NCBI RefSeq assembly: GCF_900176515.1
Contig: NZ_FWXV01000008.1
Coordinates: 124,001-188,000, forward strand
Direction: 5' to 3'
Origin: Kibdelosporangium aridum
GTDB taxonomy: Bacteria > Actinomycetota > Actinomycetes > Mycobacteriales > Pseudonocardiaceae
Length of the DNA stretch: 64,000 bases
Shown piece after piece: positions 25,550 to 34,843 of this stretch; the first letter of the stretch is position 1, and the number at the start of each line of letters is the position of its first letter. The position numbers and the translations under genes were made by a program. The notes under the pieces are model-generated. The model did not search any database. It saw only the letters and a list, made by a program, of their open reading frames with translations, and had not been told where the DNA came from.

Positions 25550-27178
25550 TCACTTGTCCGAGAGAACGAGTTGCGCGCCCATCTCGCCGATCATGATGCT
25601 CGGCGCGTTGGTGTTGCCGCCGGTGATCGACGGCATGATCGAGGCATCGCAGACCCGCAGTCTGTCGACGCCGCGGACCTTCAGATCGGGGCTGACGACG
25701 GCGAGCTCGTCAACACCCATCCGGCAGGTGCCGACGCCGTGGTACACCGAAGTCGCGCGATTGAGGATCGCGTCCCGCAGCTCCTGGCCCCGCAGTTGCC
25801 TGCCGGGATGGATCTCCTCTTTCACGGTGCCCTGGAACGCTTTCGCAGCGAAGATCTCGCGGACCATGTCCGAGCCCTCACAGAGCACATCGAGATCGGC
25901 AGGGTCGGCCAGGTACTGGAAGTCGATGAGCGGTGCCGCCGCGGGATCCGCCGAAGCGAGCCGCAATGTGCCGCGGCTCTTCGGATAGATCAGCGTCGTC
26001 AGCACGGTGAGCGCCGTGCGTTTGTCGACATCGTGCCGGATCGGTTCGTCCTGGTTGGGCGATACGTACGCCCATGGCAGGAGGTGCAACTGGAGGTCGG
26101 GGATCGAATCGGCCTGGGAGGTCTTCAGAAACGCGACTGCCTCGAAGACGGAATGCGCCAGGAACGTGGTTCCGGGCCGGAGCATCTCCCTGACCAGGCT
26201 GCGCGCGTAGTACGGCGCCGTTCCCCTGTTCCGGCTGGACGACACGTGGAATGTCAGAGCGTGGAACATGTGGTCGTGCAGGTTGTCGCCGACCGGCAGG
26301 TCCGCGACCACGTCGATGCCGTGGTCCCTGAGGTGCTCGGCGTGGCCGACGCCGGAAAGCATGAGCAGCTGCGCCGACCCGACGAACCCGGCCGAGAGGA
26401 TGACCTCCTTGCCGGCCCGGACAGTGCGCTGGGTGCCGTCGGCGTCAGTGACTTCGACGCCGGTCGCACGACCGTTCTCGATGATCACTTTCCTGGCCAG
26501 CACCCCGGACTGCACCTGCAGCGTCGGGGACGCGAGGTGGTGGATGTAGCCGCGTGAGGCGCTGTAGCGCAGGCCGGCTGCGGCGTTCTGCTGCATCCGG
26601 CTGACACCCTCTTGCGACTCGGCGTTGTAGTCGTCGATGATCTTGCAGCCGATCGTGTCGGCGGTGGCTTGGATGAACTGCAGCGATCCCTCCTCCGGGG
26701 TCTTGTTGCGGGTGACCCGGATCGGTCCGCCCGCGCCCCGGAACGCGTTCTCGCCGTCCTCGAAGTCCTCCATCCGCTTGTACGCGGTGTTCACGCTCTC
26801 GGCGTCCCAGCCCACGTTGCCCTCGGCGGCCCATGAGTCGAAATTGGAGCGGTTGCCGCGCACGTAGACCATGCCGTTGATGGAACTCGAACCACCGATC
26901 ACCTTGCCGCGCGGCACGGGCATCCTGCGGTCGAGGAGGTGTTTCTGCGGTACGGAGTAGTAGCCCCAGTCGAAGGCCTTCTTCAGCTGGGGGACCGCGT
27001 GCATCGGGCCGACCAGGCCGGGCTTGCGGACCAGCATCTTCTCGTCGGTCTTGCCGGCCTCGAGCACGATCACGCTCGCGCCCGACTGCGCCAGCCGGCC
27101 CGCGATCGCGGCCCCCGAGCTACCCGACCCGACGACCACGTAATCGGCTTCGTCGCCGCGCGGTGCCCTCTTCGCCAT
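25550..27178 (-). CDS. GMC-family FAD oxidoreductase
   Basis: 542 residues from the ATG at 27178, which has a GAGGAG ribosome site; the longer open frame upstream is not coding. The FAD fold motif GSGSSG is at residues 17-22, followed by the GMC signature RGKVIGGSSSINGMVYVRG and the C-terminal catalytic region with HGVGTCRMG and GGNTNAPSIMIGE. Relatives include choline and long-chain alcohol dehydrogenases. Coupling with the aldehyde dehydrogenase suggests oxidation of an alcohol group, possibly of a lipid or sterol-like substrate. Confidence 0.9.
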   Translation of the reverse strand: MAKRAPRGDEADYVVVGSGSSGAAIAGRLAQSGASVIVLEAGKTDEKMLVRKPGLVGPMHAVPQLKKAFDWGYYSVPQKHLLDRRMPVPRGKVIGGSSSINGMVYVRGNRSNFDSWAAEGNVGWDAESVNTAYKRMEDFEDGENAFRGAGGPIRVTRNKTPEEGSLQFIQATADTIGCKIIDDYNAESQEGVSRMQQNAAAGLRYSASRGYIHHLASPTLQVQSGVLARKVIIENGRATGVEVTDADGTQRTVRAGKEVILSAGFVGSAQLLMLSGVGHAEHLRDHGIDVVADLPVGDNLHDHMFHALTFHVSSSRNRGTAPYYARSLVREMLRPGTTFLAHSVFEAVAFLKTSQADSIPDLQLHLLPWAYVSPNQDEPIRHDVDKRTALTVLTTLIYPKSRGTLRLASADPAAAPLIDFQYLADPADLDVLCEGSDMVREIFAAKAFQGTVKEEIHPGRQLRGQELRDAILNRATSVYHGVGTCRMGVDELAVVSPDLKVRGVDRLRVCDASIMPSITGGNTNAPSIMIGEMGAQLVLSDK

Positions 27179-27210
27179 GTCCGCTCCTCGGTCCGACCCA
27201 CCGCCCAAAC

Positions 27211-27224
27211 TGTAACCTGTTCTA
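27211..27224. promoter_or_regulatory. TetR/KstR-type operator before the GMC-ALDH operon
   Basis: TGTAACCTGTTCTA, read on the minus strand as TAGAACAGGTTACA, matches the known KstR consensus pattern TnnAACnnGTTnnA at every fixed position. It lies 33 bp upstream of the GMC start. KstR and its relatives repress sterol and lipid catabolism in actinobacteria. Which TetR protein binds here is unknown. Confidence 0.45.
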
Positions 27225-27493
27225 CTTCCGGTCAACCGTATAGCGTGCCCGCTCGGTTTCGCAATGTCGTCCATAGGCAGCGCGTACGAGTGCGGCGGCG
27301 TGCGACCAAGGTCATCTTCGGCGAGAACGAGTTGCAGAGTCTCGGGGTCTGCCGTCGCCGGATGCCGCACGTCATGCATGTCGAGATGTGTTGAACCCCT
27401 CGGTGAACCAGCTCGTATCCGACGGTGAAGGCACAAACCAGGTGCGTGTCCACCATGGATTTGGTGAGGCCTGGAGAGGCAGGGAAGGGCGCC
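27225..27493. other. Intergenic remainder between GMC and DUF4142 genes
   Basis: Apart from the operator at 27211-27224 and a GGGAAGGG ribosome site at about 27481-27489, no gene, repeat or strong hairpin is seen. It should contain the two divergent promoters. Confidence 0.5.
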
Positions 27494-28288
27494 ATGAAGC
27501 GATCGCTAGCGTCGTTGTTGTTGCTGTTGGTCACGCTGTTCGCAGCCGGCCAGACCGTCGCGTCCGCGCAACCTGGGAATCCGCCGTTGAGCTACCTCGA
27601 CGGAGAGTTGCTCACCAAGGTCAAGCTGGCAGGTCTCTGGGAGATACCTTCCGGTCAAATGGCGCAGGAGCGGTCGTCTGATCCCAGGGTGCAAGAGGTC
27701 GGCCGTACTCTGGTAAGTGATCACCTGATGCTGGACGATGTGACAAACCAGCTCGCGGCGCAGTATGGGCACCCGTTGCCGCAAGCCCCGAATGACGCGC
27801 AGAAGAGCTGGCTCACGGAGATGGCGTCATCGACGGGTGCGCGGTTCGATTCCGTCTGGGCGATGCGGTTGCGCGCGGCGCACGGGATGATCTTCCCGCT
27901 GATCGCTCAGGTTCGCGCGGAGACCACGGATCCGGAGATCCGCAAGTACGCCACGACGGCCAACACGGTCGTGATGAAGCACATGACGATCCTTGAGAGC
28001 ACCAACAACGTGGACTACGCCACCCTGGCCGAGCCGACACCACTGATGCTGAACTCGGACTCCGACGGCACCACGATGGTCGTGGCGGTCGCGCTGCTGC
28101 CGTTGCTGGTCGCGCTGGCGGTGTTCCTCCTCTGGTTCGCCACCCGCCGGAGGGGACGGCGCGCGTACCAGCCGGTGTCCAGGGTGGACGACGAAGAAGA
28201 CGACGACTACGGGGATAGTCGCAGGGGACACCGTCGCGATGCTGGAAAACGGAACCGCTTGTTCGTGGACAAGGAATACACCCGGTGA
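27494..28288 (+). CDS. Secreted/membrane-anchored DUF4142 protein
   Basis: 264 residues from the ATG at 27494, preceded by GGGAAGGG. A signal peptide (KRSLASLLLLLVTLFAAG, cleavage near ASA) is followed by a ferritin-like four-helix DUF4142 region (about 40-180) with the typical SSDPRVQEVGRTLVSDH and ending near TILESTNNVDY. A C-terminal membrane helix (about 197-215) precedes a basic, then acidic, cytoplasmic tail (DDEEDDDYGD). Functions of DUF4142 proteins are not established. The gene stands alone and ends at a strong hairpin. Confidence 0.85.
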   Translation: MKRSLASLLLLLVTLFAAGQTVASAQPGNPPLSYLDGELLTKVKLAGLWEIPSGQMAQERSSDPRVQEVGRTLVSDHLMLDDVTNQLAAQYGHPLPQAPNDAQKSWLTEMASSTGARFDSVWAMRLRAAHGMIFPLIAQVRAETTDPEIRKYATTANTVVMKHMTILESTNNVDYATLAEPTPLMLNSDSDGTTMVVAVALLPLLVALAVFLLWFATRRRGRRAYQPVSRVDDEEDDDYGDSRRGHRRDAGKRNRLFVDKEYTR

Positions 28289-28310
28289 GTGATCAGGTCG
28301 ACGAGTAGGA

Positions 28311-28348
28311 CGTTGGGCGCCGGCAGCGATGAATCTGCTGGCGCCCAA
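28311..28348 (+). terminator. 14-bp hairpin terminator
   Basis: TTGGGCGCCGGCAG (28312-28325) pairs with CTGCTGGCGCCCAA (28334-28347) with one G-T wobble and an eight-base loop, 24 bp after the DUF4142 stop. Confidence 0.75.
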
Positions 28349-28392
28349 TCGTCTACCTATCGACCGAGACACCAACTCATCGGGAGCACGGC

Positions 28393-29037
28393 ATGGGCCT
28401 CATCCACATCGAGCTGTTCGCAACCCTCGACCTCGTCGGGCAGGCGCCTGGCACACCCGACGAGGACCCGGTGGGGTTCCCGTTCGGCGGCTGGCAGGCG
28501 CCCATGATGGACGAGGTCGCCGGAGCGCAGGTCCTTGCCGCGTACGAGGGCACGGACGCCCTGCTGCTCGGCCGCCGGACGTATGACATCTTCGCTGCCT
28601 ACTGGCCGCATCAAGAGGGCGGCCAGGACAACGAGATCGCCACGCTGTTCAACAGGGTCCCGAAGTACGTGGCCTCGCGCGGCAGGCCCAACCTTTCGTG
28701 GGCCGGATCCACTCAGCTCGGCACGGATCTGGCTGGCGCGGTGCGCGAGATCCGCGACCGGCACGAGCACGTGAAGGTGGTCGGGAGCCTGAACCTGGTG
28801 CAGACCCTCCTGCGCGAGAAGCTTTTCGACCGTCTCGACCTCTGGCTGCACCCGATCGTGCTCGGCGTCGGGAAGAAGGTGTTCGACGGTGGTGCGGTGC
28901 CCACGAACGTCACACTCCTCGAACCGCCGGTAGCCGCTCCGAAGGGCGCCGTGTACCTGCGCTACGGGCTCGCCGATGGCACGCCGGCGACGGGGGATAT
29001 GAGCGCACCCGATCGTGGTGTCGGGCAAGACGACTGA
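28393..29037 (+). CDS. Dihydrofolate-reductase-like (RibD C-terminal) protein
   Basis: 214 residues. The family layout is visible: IELFATLDLVG at the N-terminus, ALLLGRRTYDIFAAYWP, KVVGSLNLVQTLL and LHPIVLGVGKKVF. It is somewhat longer than the paralogue at 21729 because of an N-terminal insertion (GTPDEDPVGFPFGGW), typical of a distinct subgroup. NADPH-dependent reduction is the likely activity; the substrate is unknown. It converges with a LacI gene, with 71 bp between. Confidence 0.85.
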   Translation: MGLIHIELFATLDLVGQAPGTPDEDPVGFPFGGWQAPMMDEVAGAQVLAAYEGTDALLLGRRTYDIFAAYWPHQEGGQDNEIATLFNRVPKYVASRGRPNLSWAGSTQLGTDLAGAVREIRDRHEHVKVVGSLNLVQTLLREKLFDRLDLWLHPIVLGVGKKVFDGGAVPTNVTLLEPPVAAPKGAVYLRYGLADGTPATGDMSAPDRGVGQDD

Positions 29038-29108
29038 AGCCCCGCCAGCTCGCATCTGGCCAGGATCCTCACGTCACGCGACGCATCCGTACCTACATGT
29101 GAATCGGA

Positions 29109-30140
29109 TCAGGATCCGCAGGAATCCCTGACGACCAACTGGGTCGGCAGGATCACTGGTTCCTCGCGGTCCGCGCCGGTGATCATGGCCATGATCGCCT
29201 TGGCCGCGGCCACGCCGAACCCGGGCTTGTCCTGTGCCACTGTGGTCAGTGCCGGATCGACCACGGATGCGATCTCGATGTCGTCGAAGCCGACGAGTGC
29301 GAGATCCTCTGGGATGCGTAGGCCTGCGGCGCGGGCGGCGAGCAGCGCGCCGACGGCCATCTCGTCGCTGGCCGCGAACACGGCTGTGGGCGGCTCGTCC
29401 AGTGCGAGGAGTCGTTGCATCGCAGCGGTTCCGCTTGCCCGGTAGAAGTCCCCGGCCACAACGTAGTCGTCGCGCAGCCGCAGTCCGGACTCCCGCATTG
29501 CCTTGTGATAGCCCGAGATTCGTGCTTCGGCGGGCTGGTTTCCCGGCGGGCCGGTGATCGTGGCGATCCGGGAGTGGCCGAGCCGGGCGAGATGGCGTAC
29601 GGCTGATGCCGCGCCGGCCGCGTTGTCCGAAGTGACGTACGTGGCCTTCGGGCCGGCGATGGCGACGTCCAGCGCCACACACGGAACACCCGACTGCGCG
29701 AAGGTTTCGAACGCTTCCGCGTCGGACCCGCTGTCGATCAGCACCAGCCCGCCGAGGTGGTGGCGGCGGGTCATGTTCACGTAGCCGACCGGATCTGCCA
29801 GCGACGCGCCGACCTCACGGGAATCACCGCTGGTCGCCAGCATCAGCAGGTGGTATCCGTGCGCGCTGAGCGCGGATTTCAACCCGATCAGCAAATCCTG
29901 CAGATACGGGTGCCGCCAGCCGGGCCTGCGGTGATCGGTGTCCCACACCAGGCCGATCATCGTCGACTGTTTCGTCGACAATGCCCGCGCGGATTCATTG
30001 GGCTGGTAGTCCAGTTCCCTCGCGACCCGCAGAACGCGTTCTCTTGTCTCGTCGTTGACCGTTTCCGGCTGATTGAAGACACGCGACACCGTCGCAACGG
30101 ACACGCCGCAAAGCTCGGCGATCTCGCGCCCGGTCGCCAT
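29109..30140 (-). CDS. LacI-family regulator of the adjacent sugar operon
   Basis: 343 residues. The helix-turn-helix (EIAELCGVSVATVSRVFNQP) and hinge (NESARALSTK) are at the N-terminus and a periplasmic-binding-like sensor domain follows. It is divergent from a binding protein, two permeases and a GH1 glucosidase, the arrangement of CebR-CebEFG-BglC in streptomycetes, so it probably represses that operon until a sugar binds. The start ATG at 30140 has a GGGAGGT site. A candidate operator overlaps its own promoter, implying autoregulation. Confidence 0.92.
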   Translation of the reverse strand: MATGREIAELCGVSVATVSRVFNQPETVNDETRERVLRVARELDYQPNESARALSTKQSTMIGLVWDTDHRRPGWRHPYLQDLLIGLKSALSAHGYHLLMLATSGDSREVGASLADPVGYVNMTRRHHLGGLVLIDSGSDAEAFETFAQSGVPCVALDVAIAGPKATYVTSDNAAGAASAVRHLARLGHSRIATITGPPGNQPAEARISGYHKAMRESGLRLRDDYVVAGDFYRASGTAAMQRLLALDEPPTAVFAASDEMAVGALLAARAAGLRIPEDLALVGFDDIEIASVVDPALTTVAQDKPGFGVAAAKAIMAMITGADREEPVILPTQLVVRDSCGS

Positions 30141-30157
30141 CGGACCTCCCGTTCACC

Positions 30158-30169
30158 GTAAGCGGTTAC
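30158..30169. promoter_or_regulatory. Candidate LacI operator GTAAGCGGTTAC
   Basis: A 12-bp near-palindrome with GTAA/TTAC arms and a central CG, typical of LacI-type sites. On the minus strand it contains the TTACGGT -10 of the regulator gene, so binding would block it. It differs from the known CebR site, so the ligand may not be cellobiose. Confidence 0.5.
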
Positions 30170-30370
30170 ATCAACTTACGCAGTGGCAGGCGCCCTAGTC
30201 AAACCCAACGCCCCAGTGTGGACAGTTATTGTTTTGTTACTTGACGGATCTCGCTTAACCCCGCTGTCATAGACGCCACACATCTCGGACCGGTTTGCAT
30301 GAGGGTGCCGGTCCGCCCGCTTGAGACCGCATTTCTGCTCGAGCGCGCCCAAAAACAACGGAGGCCTTTG

Positions 30371-31633
30371 ATGCGCCCCAAAGCAATGGCCATTGGCTGT
30401 GCCGCGCTGGCGACCGCCATGGTGCTCAGTGGCTGCGGCAGCGATTCCGCGGCAGGCGGCAAGACAAAGCTGACCATCGGCCTGTTCGGCAATTTCGGCT
30501 ACACCGAACTGCTCAAGGAGTACGCGAGCACGCACCCGGACATCGAGATCCAGGACCGCACCGCCGCTTACTCCGACCACCACAAGAACCTCGCCGCCCA
30601 CCTGGCGACCAACAACGGGGCCGCGGACATCGAGGCCGTCGACACCGGCTACATCGCCCAGTTCAAGGCCAGCCCGGACAAGTTCGTCGACCTGAACACC
30701 AAGGGCGGCGACAAGCTCAAGGACCGCTGGCTGGCGTGGAAGTGGGAAGCCTCGCAGAGCAAGGACGGCAAGCAGATCGGTTACGGCACCGACGTGGGCG
30801 GCCTTGCCATCTGCTACCGCCGTGACCTGCTGGAAGCCGCCGGGTTGCCTGTCGACCGCGAGCAGGTGGCCGCGTTGTGGCCGACCTGGCAGGACTTCAT
30901 GGCCGCGGGCAAACGGTTCCAGACCAAGGCACCCGCGGGCGTGAAGTGGTTCGACGGCGGCCCGACCGTGCTCAACGCGATCGTCGGGCAGGCATCCGTC
31001 GGCTACTACGACAAGTCCGACAAGATCACCGTCGGCAGCAACCAGGAGATCAAGCAGGGCTGGGATCTCGTGGTCGACGGCGTGCAGGCCGACCTGTCGG
31101 CCAAGCTGCTCTACTCGACGCCGGTCTGGAACACGGGGTTCAAGCAGGGCCAGTTCGCGACCGTGACCTGCCCGGCCTGGCAGATGGCCAAGATCAAGGA
31201 CCAGGCGCCGGACACCGCGGGCAAGTGGGACGTCACGTCCGTGCCTGGCGGTGGCGGCAACTGGGGCGGGTCGTACCTCACGATTCCCAAGCAGGGCAAG
31301 AACATCGACAAGGCCGTCGAGCTGGCGGCGTGGCTGACCGCGCCCGAGCAGCAGGCCAGGGTGTTCACGAGCTCAGGGCTGCTCCCGTCGACACCGAAGC
31401 TGTACGACGACCCGGCGATCGTGAACTACCAGAACCCCTTCTTCAACAACGCTCCCGTCGGCAAGCTGTTCACCGATGCGGCCAAGCGGCTCCAGCCGCA
31501 GTACCAGGGCCCGAAGGCCGGTGACGTGCAGACCGCGATCGGCAACGCGATGCAACGCGTCGAGCAGGGCAAGCAGAACGGTGAGGACGCGTGGCGCCAG
31601 TTCGTCGGCGACGTCCAGAAACTGACGAGCTGA
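30371..31633 (+). CDS. Sugar ABC transporter substrate-binding lipoprotein
   Basis: 420 residues from the ATG at 30371 (CGGAGG precedes it). The signal peptide ends in the lipobox LSGC, so Cys near residue 22 is lipidated and the protein sits on the outer face of the membrane. The rest is a family 1 solute-binding protein resembling cellobiose/oligosaccharide binders such as CebE (GTDVGGLAICYRRDLLEAAGLP region). It is the first gene of the transporter operon and is followed after one base by a permease. Confidence 0.9.
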   Translation: MRPKAMAIGCAALATAMVLSGCGSDSAAGGKTKLTIGLFGNFGYTELLKEYASTHPDIEIQDRTAAYSDHHKNLAAHLATNNGAADIEAVDTGYIAQFKASPDKFVDLNTKGGDKLKDRWLAWKWEASQSKDGKQIGYGTDVGGLAICYRRDLLEAAGLPVDREQVAALWPTWQDFMAAGKRFQTKAPAGVKWFDGGPTVLNAIVGQASVGYYDKSDKITVGSNQEIKQGWDLVVDGVQADLSAKLLYSTPVWNTGFKQGQFATVTCPAWQMAKIKDQAPDTAGKWDVTSVPGGGGNWGGSYLTIPKQGKNIDKAVELAAWLTAPEQQARVFTSSGLLPSTPKLYDDPAIVNYQNPFFNNAPVGKLFTDAAKRLQPQYQGPKAGDVQTAIGNAMQRVEQGKQNGEDAWRQFVGDVQKLTS

Positions 31634-31634
31634 C

Positions 31635-32558
31635 ATGGCGGTAGTGGACCGGGCAGCCAGAAGGCACCGGTGGGACACGAAGTTCGCGCCGTACGCGTAC
31701 GTCGCGCCGTACTTCCTGCTCTTCGGTGTCTTCGGGCTGTTCCCCCTGCTTTACACGGTCTGGGTGTCGCTGCAGCACCGCAACCTGGTCGACTCCGCTG
31801 AGGCGTACTTCATCTGGTTCAGCAACTACCACCAGCTGTTGTTCGCCGATCCGTACTTCTGGAACGCCATGGGCAACACGCTGAGCCTGTGGCTGCTGAC
31901 CACGGTTCCGCAAATCCTGTTCGCGCTGGGCATCGCGCAGCTGCTCAACCGCAAGGTCCGGACCCGCACGCTGTTCCGGATGGGCGTGATCCTGCCGAAC
32001 GTCACCTCGGTGGCCGCGGTGACGATCATCTTCGCGCAGCTGTTCGGCCGGGACTTCGGCCTGATCAACTGGGTGCTTGAGCTGTTCGGCGCCGGGCACA
32101 TCGACTGGCAGGCGGGCACGGCCACGTCGCACATCGCGATCGCCACGATGGTGGTGTGGCGCTGGACGGGTTACCACGCGCTGATCTTCCTTGCCTCCAT
32201 GCAGGCGATCCCGTCGAGCATGTACGAGGCGGCCACGTTGGACGGAGCCAACGGCTGGCAGCAGTTCTGGCGGGTCACGGTGCCGTTGCTGCGGCCGCAG
32301 ATCATCTTCACCACGATCATCGCGACCACCGGCAACATGCGGCTGCTGGCCGAACCGCTGCTGTTCAACCCTGGCACCGCGGCCGCGACCGGTGGTTCGG
32401 ACCGGCAGTTCCAGACCGCCGCGCTGTACCTGTACGAGCAGGGCTTCGCCAACTACGACTTCGGCTACAGCTCGGCGATCGCGGTCGTGCTGGCGATCGC
32501 CACGATCATCGTCGCCGGTCTTGGTTACCTGGTGACCAAACGGATTCAGACGGACTGA
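31635..32558 (+). CDS. Sugar ABC transporter permease (MalF/CebF type)
   Basis: 307 residues with six predicted membrane helices, beginning with a cytoplasmic N-terminus and YVAPYFLLFGVFGLFPLLYT. The ATPase-contact EAA loop reads EAATLDGANGWQQFWRVTVP. It starts one base after the binding-protein stop and is followed nine bases later by the second permease. No ATPase gene is in the operon, as in actinobacterial systems served by a shared MsiK-type ATPase. Confidence 0.92.
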   Translation: MAVVDRAARRHRWDTKFAPYAYVAPYFLLFGVFGLFPLLYTVWVSLQHRNLVDSAEAYFIWFSNYHQLLFADPYFWNAMGNTLSLWLLTTVPQILFALGIAQLLNRKVRTRTLFRMGVILPNVTSVAAVTIIFAQLFGRDFGLINWVLELFGAGHIDWQAGTATSHIAIATMVVWRWTGYHALIFLASMQAIPSSMYEAATLDGANGWQQFWRVTVPLLRPQIIFTTIIATTGNMRLLAEPLLFNPGTAAATGGSDRQFQTAALYLYEQGFANYDFGYSSAIAVVLAIATIIVAGLGYLVTKRIQTD

Positions 32559-32567
32559 GGGGGACCC

Positions 32568-33455
32568 ATGACTGCTGTACTGGATCCGCCCACGCCGGTG
32601 CGGCCGGCCGGTCCGCAGGGCCGGGCGCGCCGGCTGGCCAGGCGGGCCGCGGGGCCATGGACGTACGCCGCGCTGATCGCGGTGCTGGCCGGCTCGGCTT
32701 TCCCGGTGTACTGGTCGTTCGTGGTGTCCTCGCAGACGCCGGACGCGATCGACACCGTGCCGCCGGTCCTGGTGCCGGGCGGTCACCTTTTCGAGAACAT
32801 CGCCCGGGTCTTCGACACCACCGACTTCGCGTTGGCGCTGACCAACTCGATCGTGGTGTCGGGCACGATCACCGTGTCGGTGGTGTTGTTCTCCACCCTG
32901 GCCGGGTTCGCCTTCGCCAAACTGCGCTTCCGCGGCCGCAACGTCCTGCTGCTGGTGATCATCGCGACCCAGGCGATCCCGACCGAGCTCGGGGTCATCC
33001 CGCTCTACATGATGATGAGCGAGTTCGGCTGGGCCAGTCAGATCCACGCGGTGATCGTGCCCGGCCTGGTGACCGCGTTCGGGGTGTTCTTCATGCGCCA
33101 GTACTTCGAGCGGGCGATCCCGGGTGAACTGCTCGAGGCGGGCCGGATGGACGGCTGCAACTCCTTGCGGCTGTTCTGGCACGTCGCGCTGCCCGCTGCC
33201 CGGCCCGCGGCGGCGGTGCTGGGGTTGTTCACGTTCATGCAGGCGTGGAACGACTTCTTCTGGCCGCTCGTGGTGCTGGTACCGGAGAACCCGACGGTGC
33301 AGACCGCACTGTCCACTTTGGCCAGCGGGTACACCACCGACTACACGCTGGTGCTGACGGCCGCGACGATCGGCACGGTGCCGGTGCTCGCCGTCTTCCT
33401 GCTGTTCGGCCGTCAGATCGTCGGCGGCATCATGTCCGGCGCCATCAAAGGATGA
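32568..33455 (+). CDS. Sugar ABC transporter permease (MalG/CebG type)
   Basis: 295 residues and six membrane helices. The EAA loop is EAGRMDGCNSLRLFWHVALP. The N-terminal cytoplasmic segment is Pro/Arg-rich. It forms the heterodimeric channel with the preceding permease and precedes the GH1 gene by ten bases, linking uptake with hydrolysis. Confidence 0.92.
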   Translation: MTAVLDPPTPVRPAGPQGRARRLARRAAGPWTYAALIAVLAGSAFPVYWSFVVSSQTPDAIDTVPPVLVPGGHLFENIARVFDTTDFALALTNSIVVSGTITVSVVLFSTLAGFAFAKLRFRGRNVLLLVIIATQAIPTELGVIPLYMMMSEFGWASQIHAVIVPGLVTAFGVFFMRQYFERAIPGELLEAGRMDGCNSLRLFWHVALPAARPAAAVLGLFTFMQAWNDFFWPLVVLVPENPTVQTALSTLASGYTTDYTLVLTAATIGTVPVLAVFLLFGRQIVGGIMSGAIKG

Positions 33456-33465
33456 GGAGCTTGTT

Positions 33466-34836
33466 GTGACCACTGCTTTCCCGGCTGGGTTCCGCTGGGG
33501 CGTGGCGACTTCGGCATACCAGATCGAAGGGGCCGCGCGGCAGGACGGCCGTGGCCCGTCCATCTGGGACACGTTCTCGGCGGTTCCCGGCGCGGTCGCG
33601 TCCGGCGACACCGGTGACGTGGCGGCCGATCACTACAACCGCTGGGCCGAGGACGTTCGTCTGCTCGTGGACCTCGGCGTCGACGCCTACCGCTTCTCGA
33701 TCTCGTGGTCCAGGATCCTGCCGGACGGGCGCGGCCGGGTCGAGCAGCGCGGTGTCGACTTCTACCGGCGCCTCGTCGAGACGTTGCTGGACAACGGAAT
33801 CGAACCGTTCATCACGTTGTACCACTGGGATCTGCCGCAGGCGCTGGAAGATCACGGCGGGTGGCGCAACCGCGACACATCAGGGTGGTTCGCCGAGTAC
33901 GCCGCGATCGTGCACGATGCCCTTGGTGATGTCGTGAGCAAGTGGACCACCCTGAACGAGCCGTACTGTTCCTCGATCGTCGGCTACGGCGAAGGCAGGC
34001 ACGCACCAGGAGCGCGAGAAGGACACGGCGCGCTGGCGGCCGCGCACCACCTGCTGCTGGGCCACGGTCTGGCCGTACAGGCGATGCGCGCCAACGCCCT
34101 GCCCGGTCAGGAATTCGGCATCGTGCTCAACCAGTCGCCCACCGTGCCGGTGACCGGCGACCCCGCGGACGTCGCCGCGGCCAGCCGCCAGGACTGCTTG
34201 CTGCGCAGGCAGTTCACGGATCCGCTGTTCGGGTCGGCGTACCCGGAAGAGCTGACGTCGATGTTCGGCGCGATCACCGACTTCTCGTTCCGGCACGACG
34301 AGGACCTGGCGATCATCGGCGAACCGCTGGACTACCTCGGCGTGAACTACTACTACCGGCTGCACGTCGCCGACGCGCCACACCAGGAGCCGGACCCGGC
34401 CAAGCGAACCGCCCGCGACATCGGCGTGGACACGACGCAGTTGCCGGACGTCCCTCGCACCGGCATGGGCTGGCCCGTGGAACCGGCCGGTCTGACCACC
34501 GCGCTGACCGAACTCGCCACACGTTACCCAGGCCTGCCGCCGATCTACATCACCGAGAACGGGTGCGTGTACCCCGATTCCGACGCATTCCAGGACGACG
34601 ACCGCATCTGCTTCCTGCGCGACCACATCGCCGCGGCCGAGGTGGCCGCGACGGCCGGGGTACCGCTACGCGGCTACTTCTGCTGGTCCCTGCTGGACAA
34701 CTTCGAGTGGGCGCACGGCTACAAGCATCGATTCGGCCTGGTCCACGTCGACTACCCGACCCAGCACCGCACACCGCGCGCCAGCTATCACTGGTACCGA
34801 TCGTTCATCTCGGCTGCGCGCCAAGCCGCCGAGTGA
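33466..34836 (+). CDS. Beta-glucosidase, glycoside hydrolase family 1
   Basis: 456 residues from the GTG at 33466, after GAGGAG. GH1 signatures are complete: N-terminal FRWGVATSAYQIEGA, acid/base Glu165 in TLNEP and nucleophile Glu364 in YITENG, plus WSLLDNFEW near the C-terminus. There is no signal peptide, so it acts in the cytoplasm on imported di- or oligosaccharides, releasing glucose. Last gene of the transporter operon, equivalent in position to BglC of cellobiose loci. Other beta-glycosides are possible substrates. Confidence 0.95.
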   Translation: MTTAFPAGFRWGVATSAYQIEGAARQDGRGPSIWDTFSAVPGAVASGDTGDVAADHYNRWAEDVRLLVDLGVDAYRFSISWSRILPDGRGRVEQRGVDFYRRLVETLLDNGIEPFITLYHWDLPQALEDHGGWRNRDTSGWFAEYAAIVHDALGDVVSKWTTLNEPYCSSIVGYGEGRHAPGAREGHGALAAAHHLLLGHGLAVQAMRANALPGQEFGIVLNQSPTVPVTGDPADVAAASRQDCLLRRQFTDPLFGSAYPEELTSMFGAITDFSFRHDEDLAIIGEPLDYLGVNYYYRLHVADAPHQEPDPAKRTARDIGVDTTQLPDVPRTGMGWPVEPAGLTTALTELATRYPGLPPIYITENGCVYPDSDAFQDDDRICFLRDHIAAAEVAATAGVPLRGYFCWSLLDNFEWAHGYKHRFGLVHVDYPTQHRTPRASYHWYRSFISAARQAAE

Positions 34837-34843
34837 GTCGTAG

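Noticed and set aside
31470..33611. Long open frame on the minus strand opposite the sugar permeases
   Set aside because: It is Arg/His/Gly-rich without family motifs and lies fully opposite well-supported transporter genes, the usual shadow effect of high GC.
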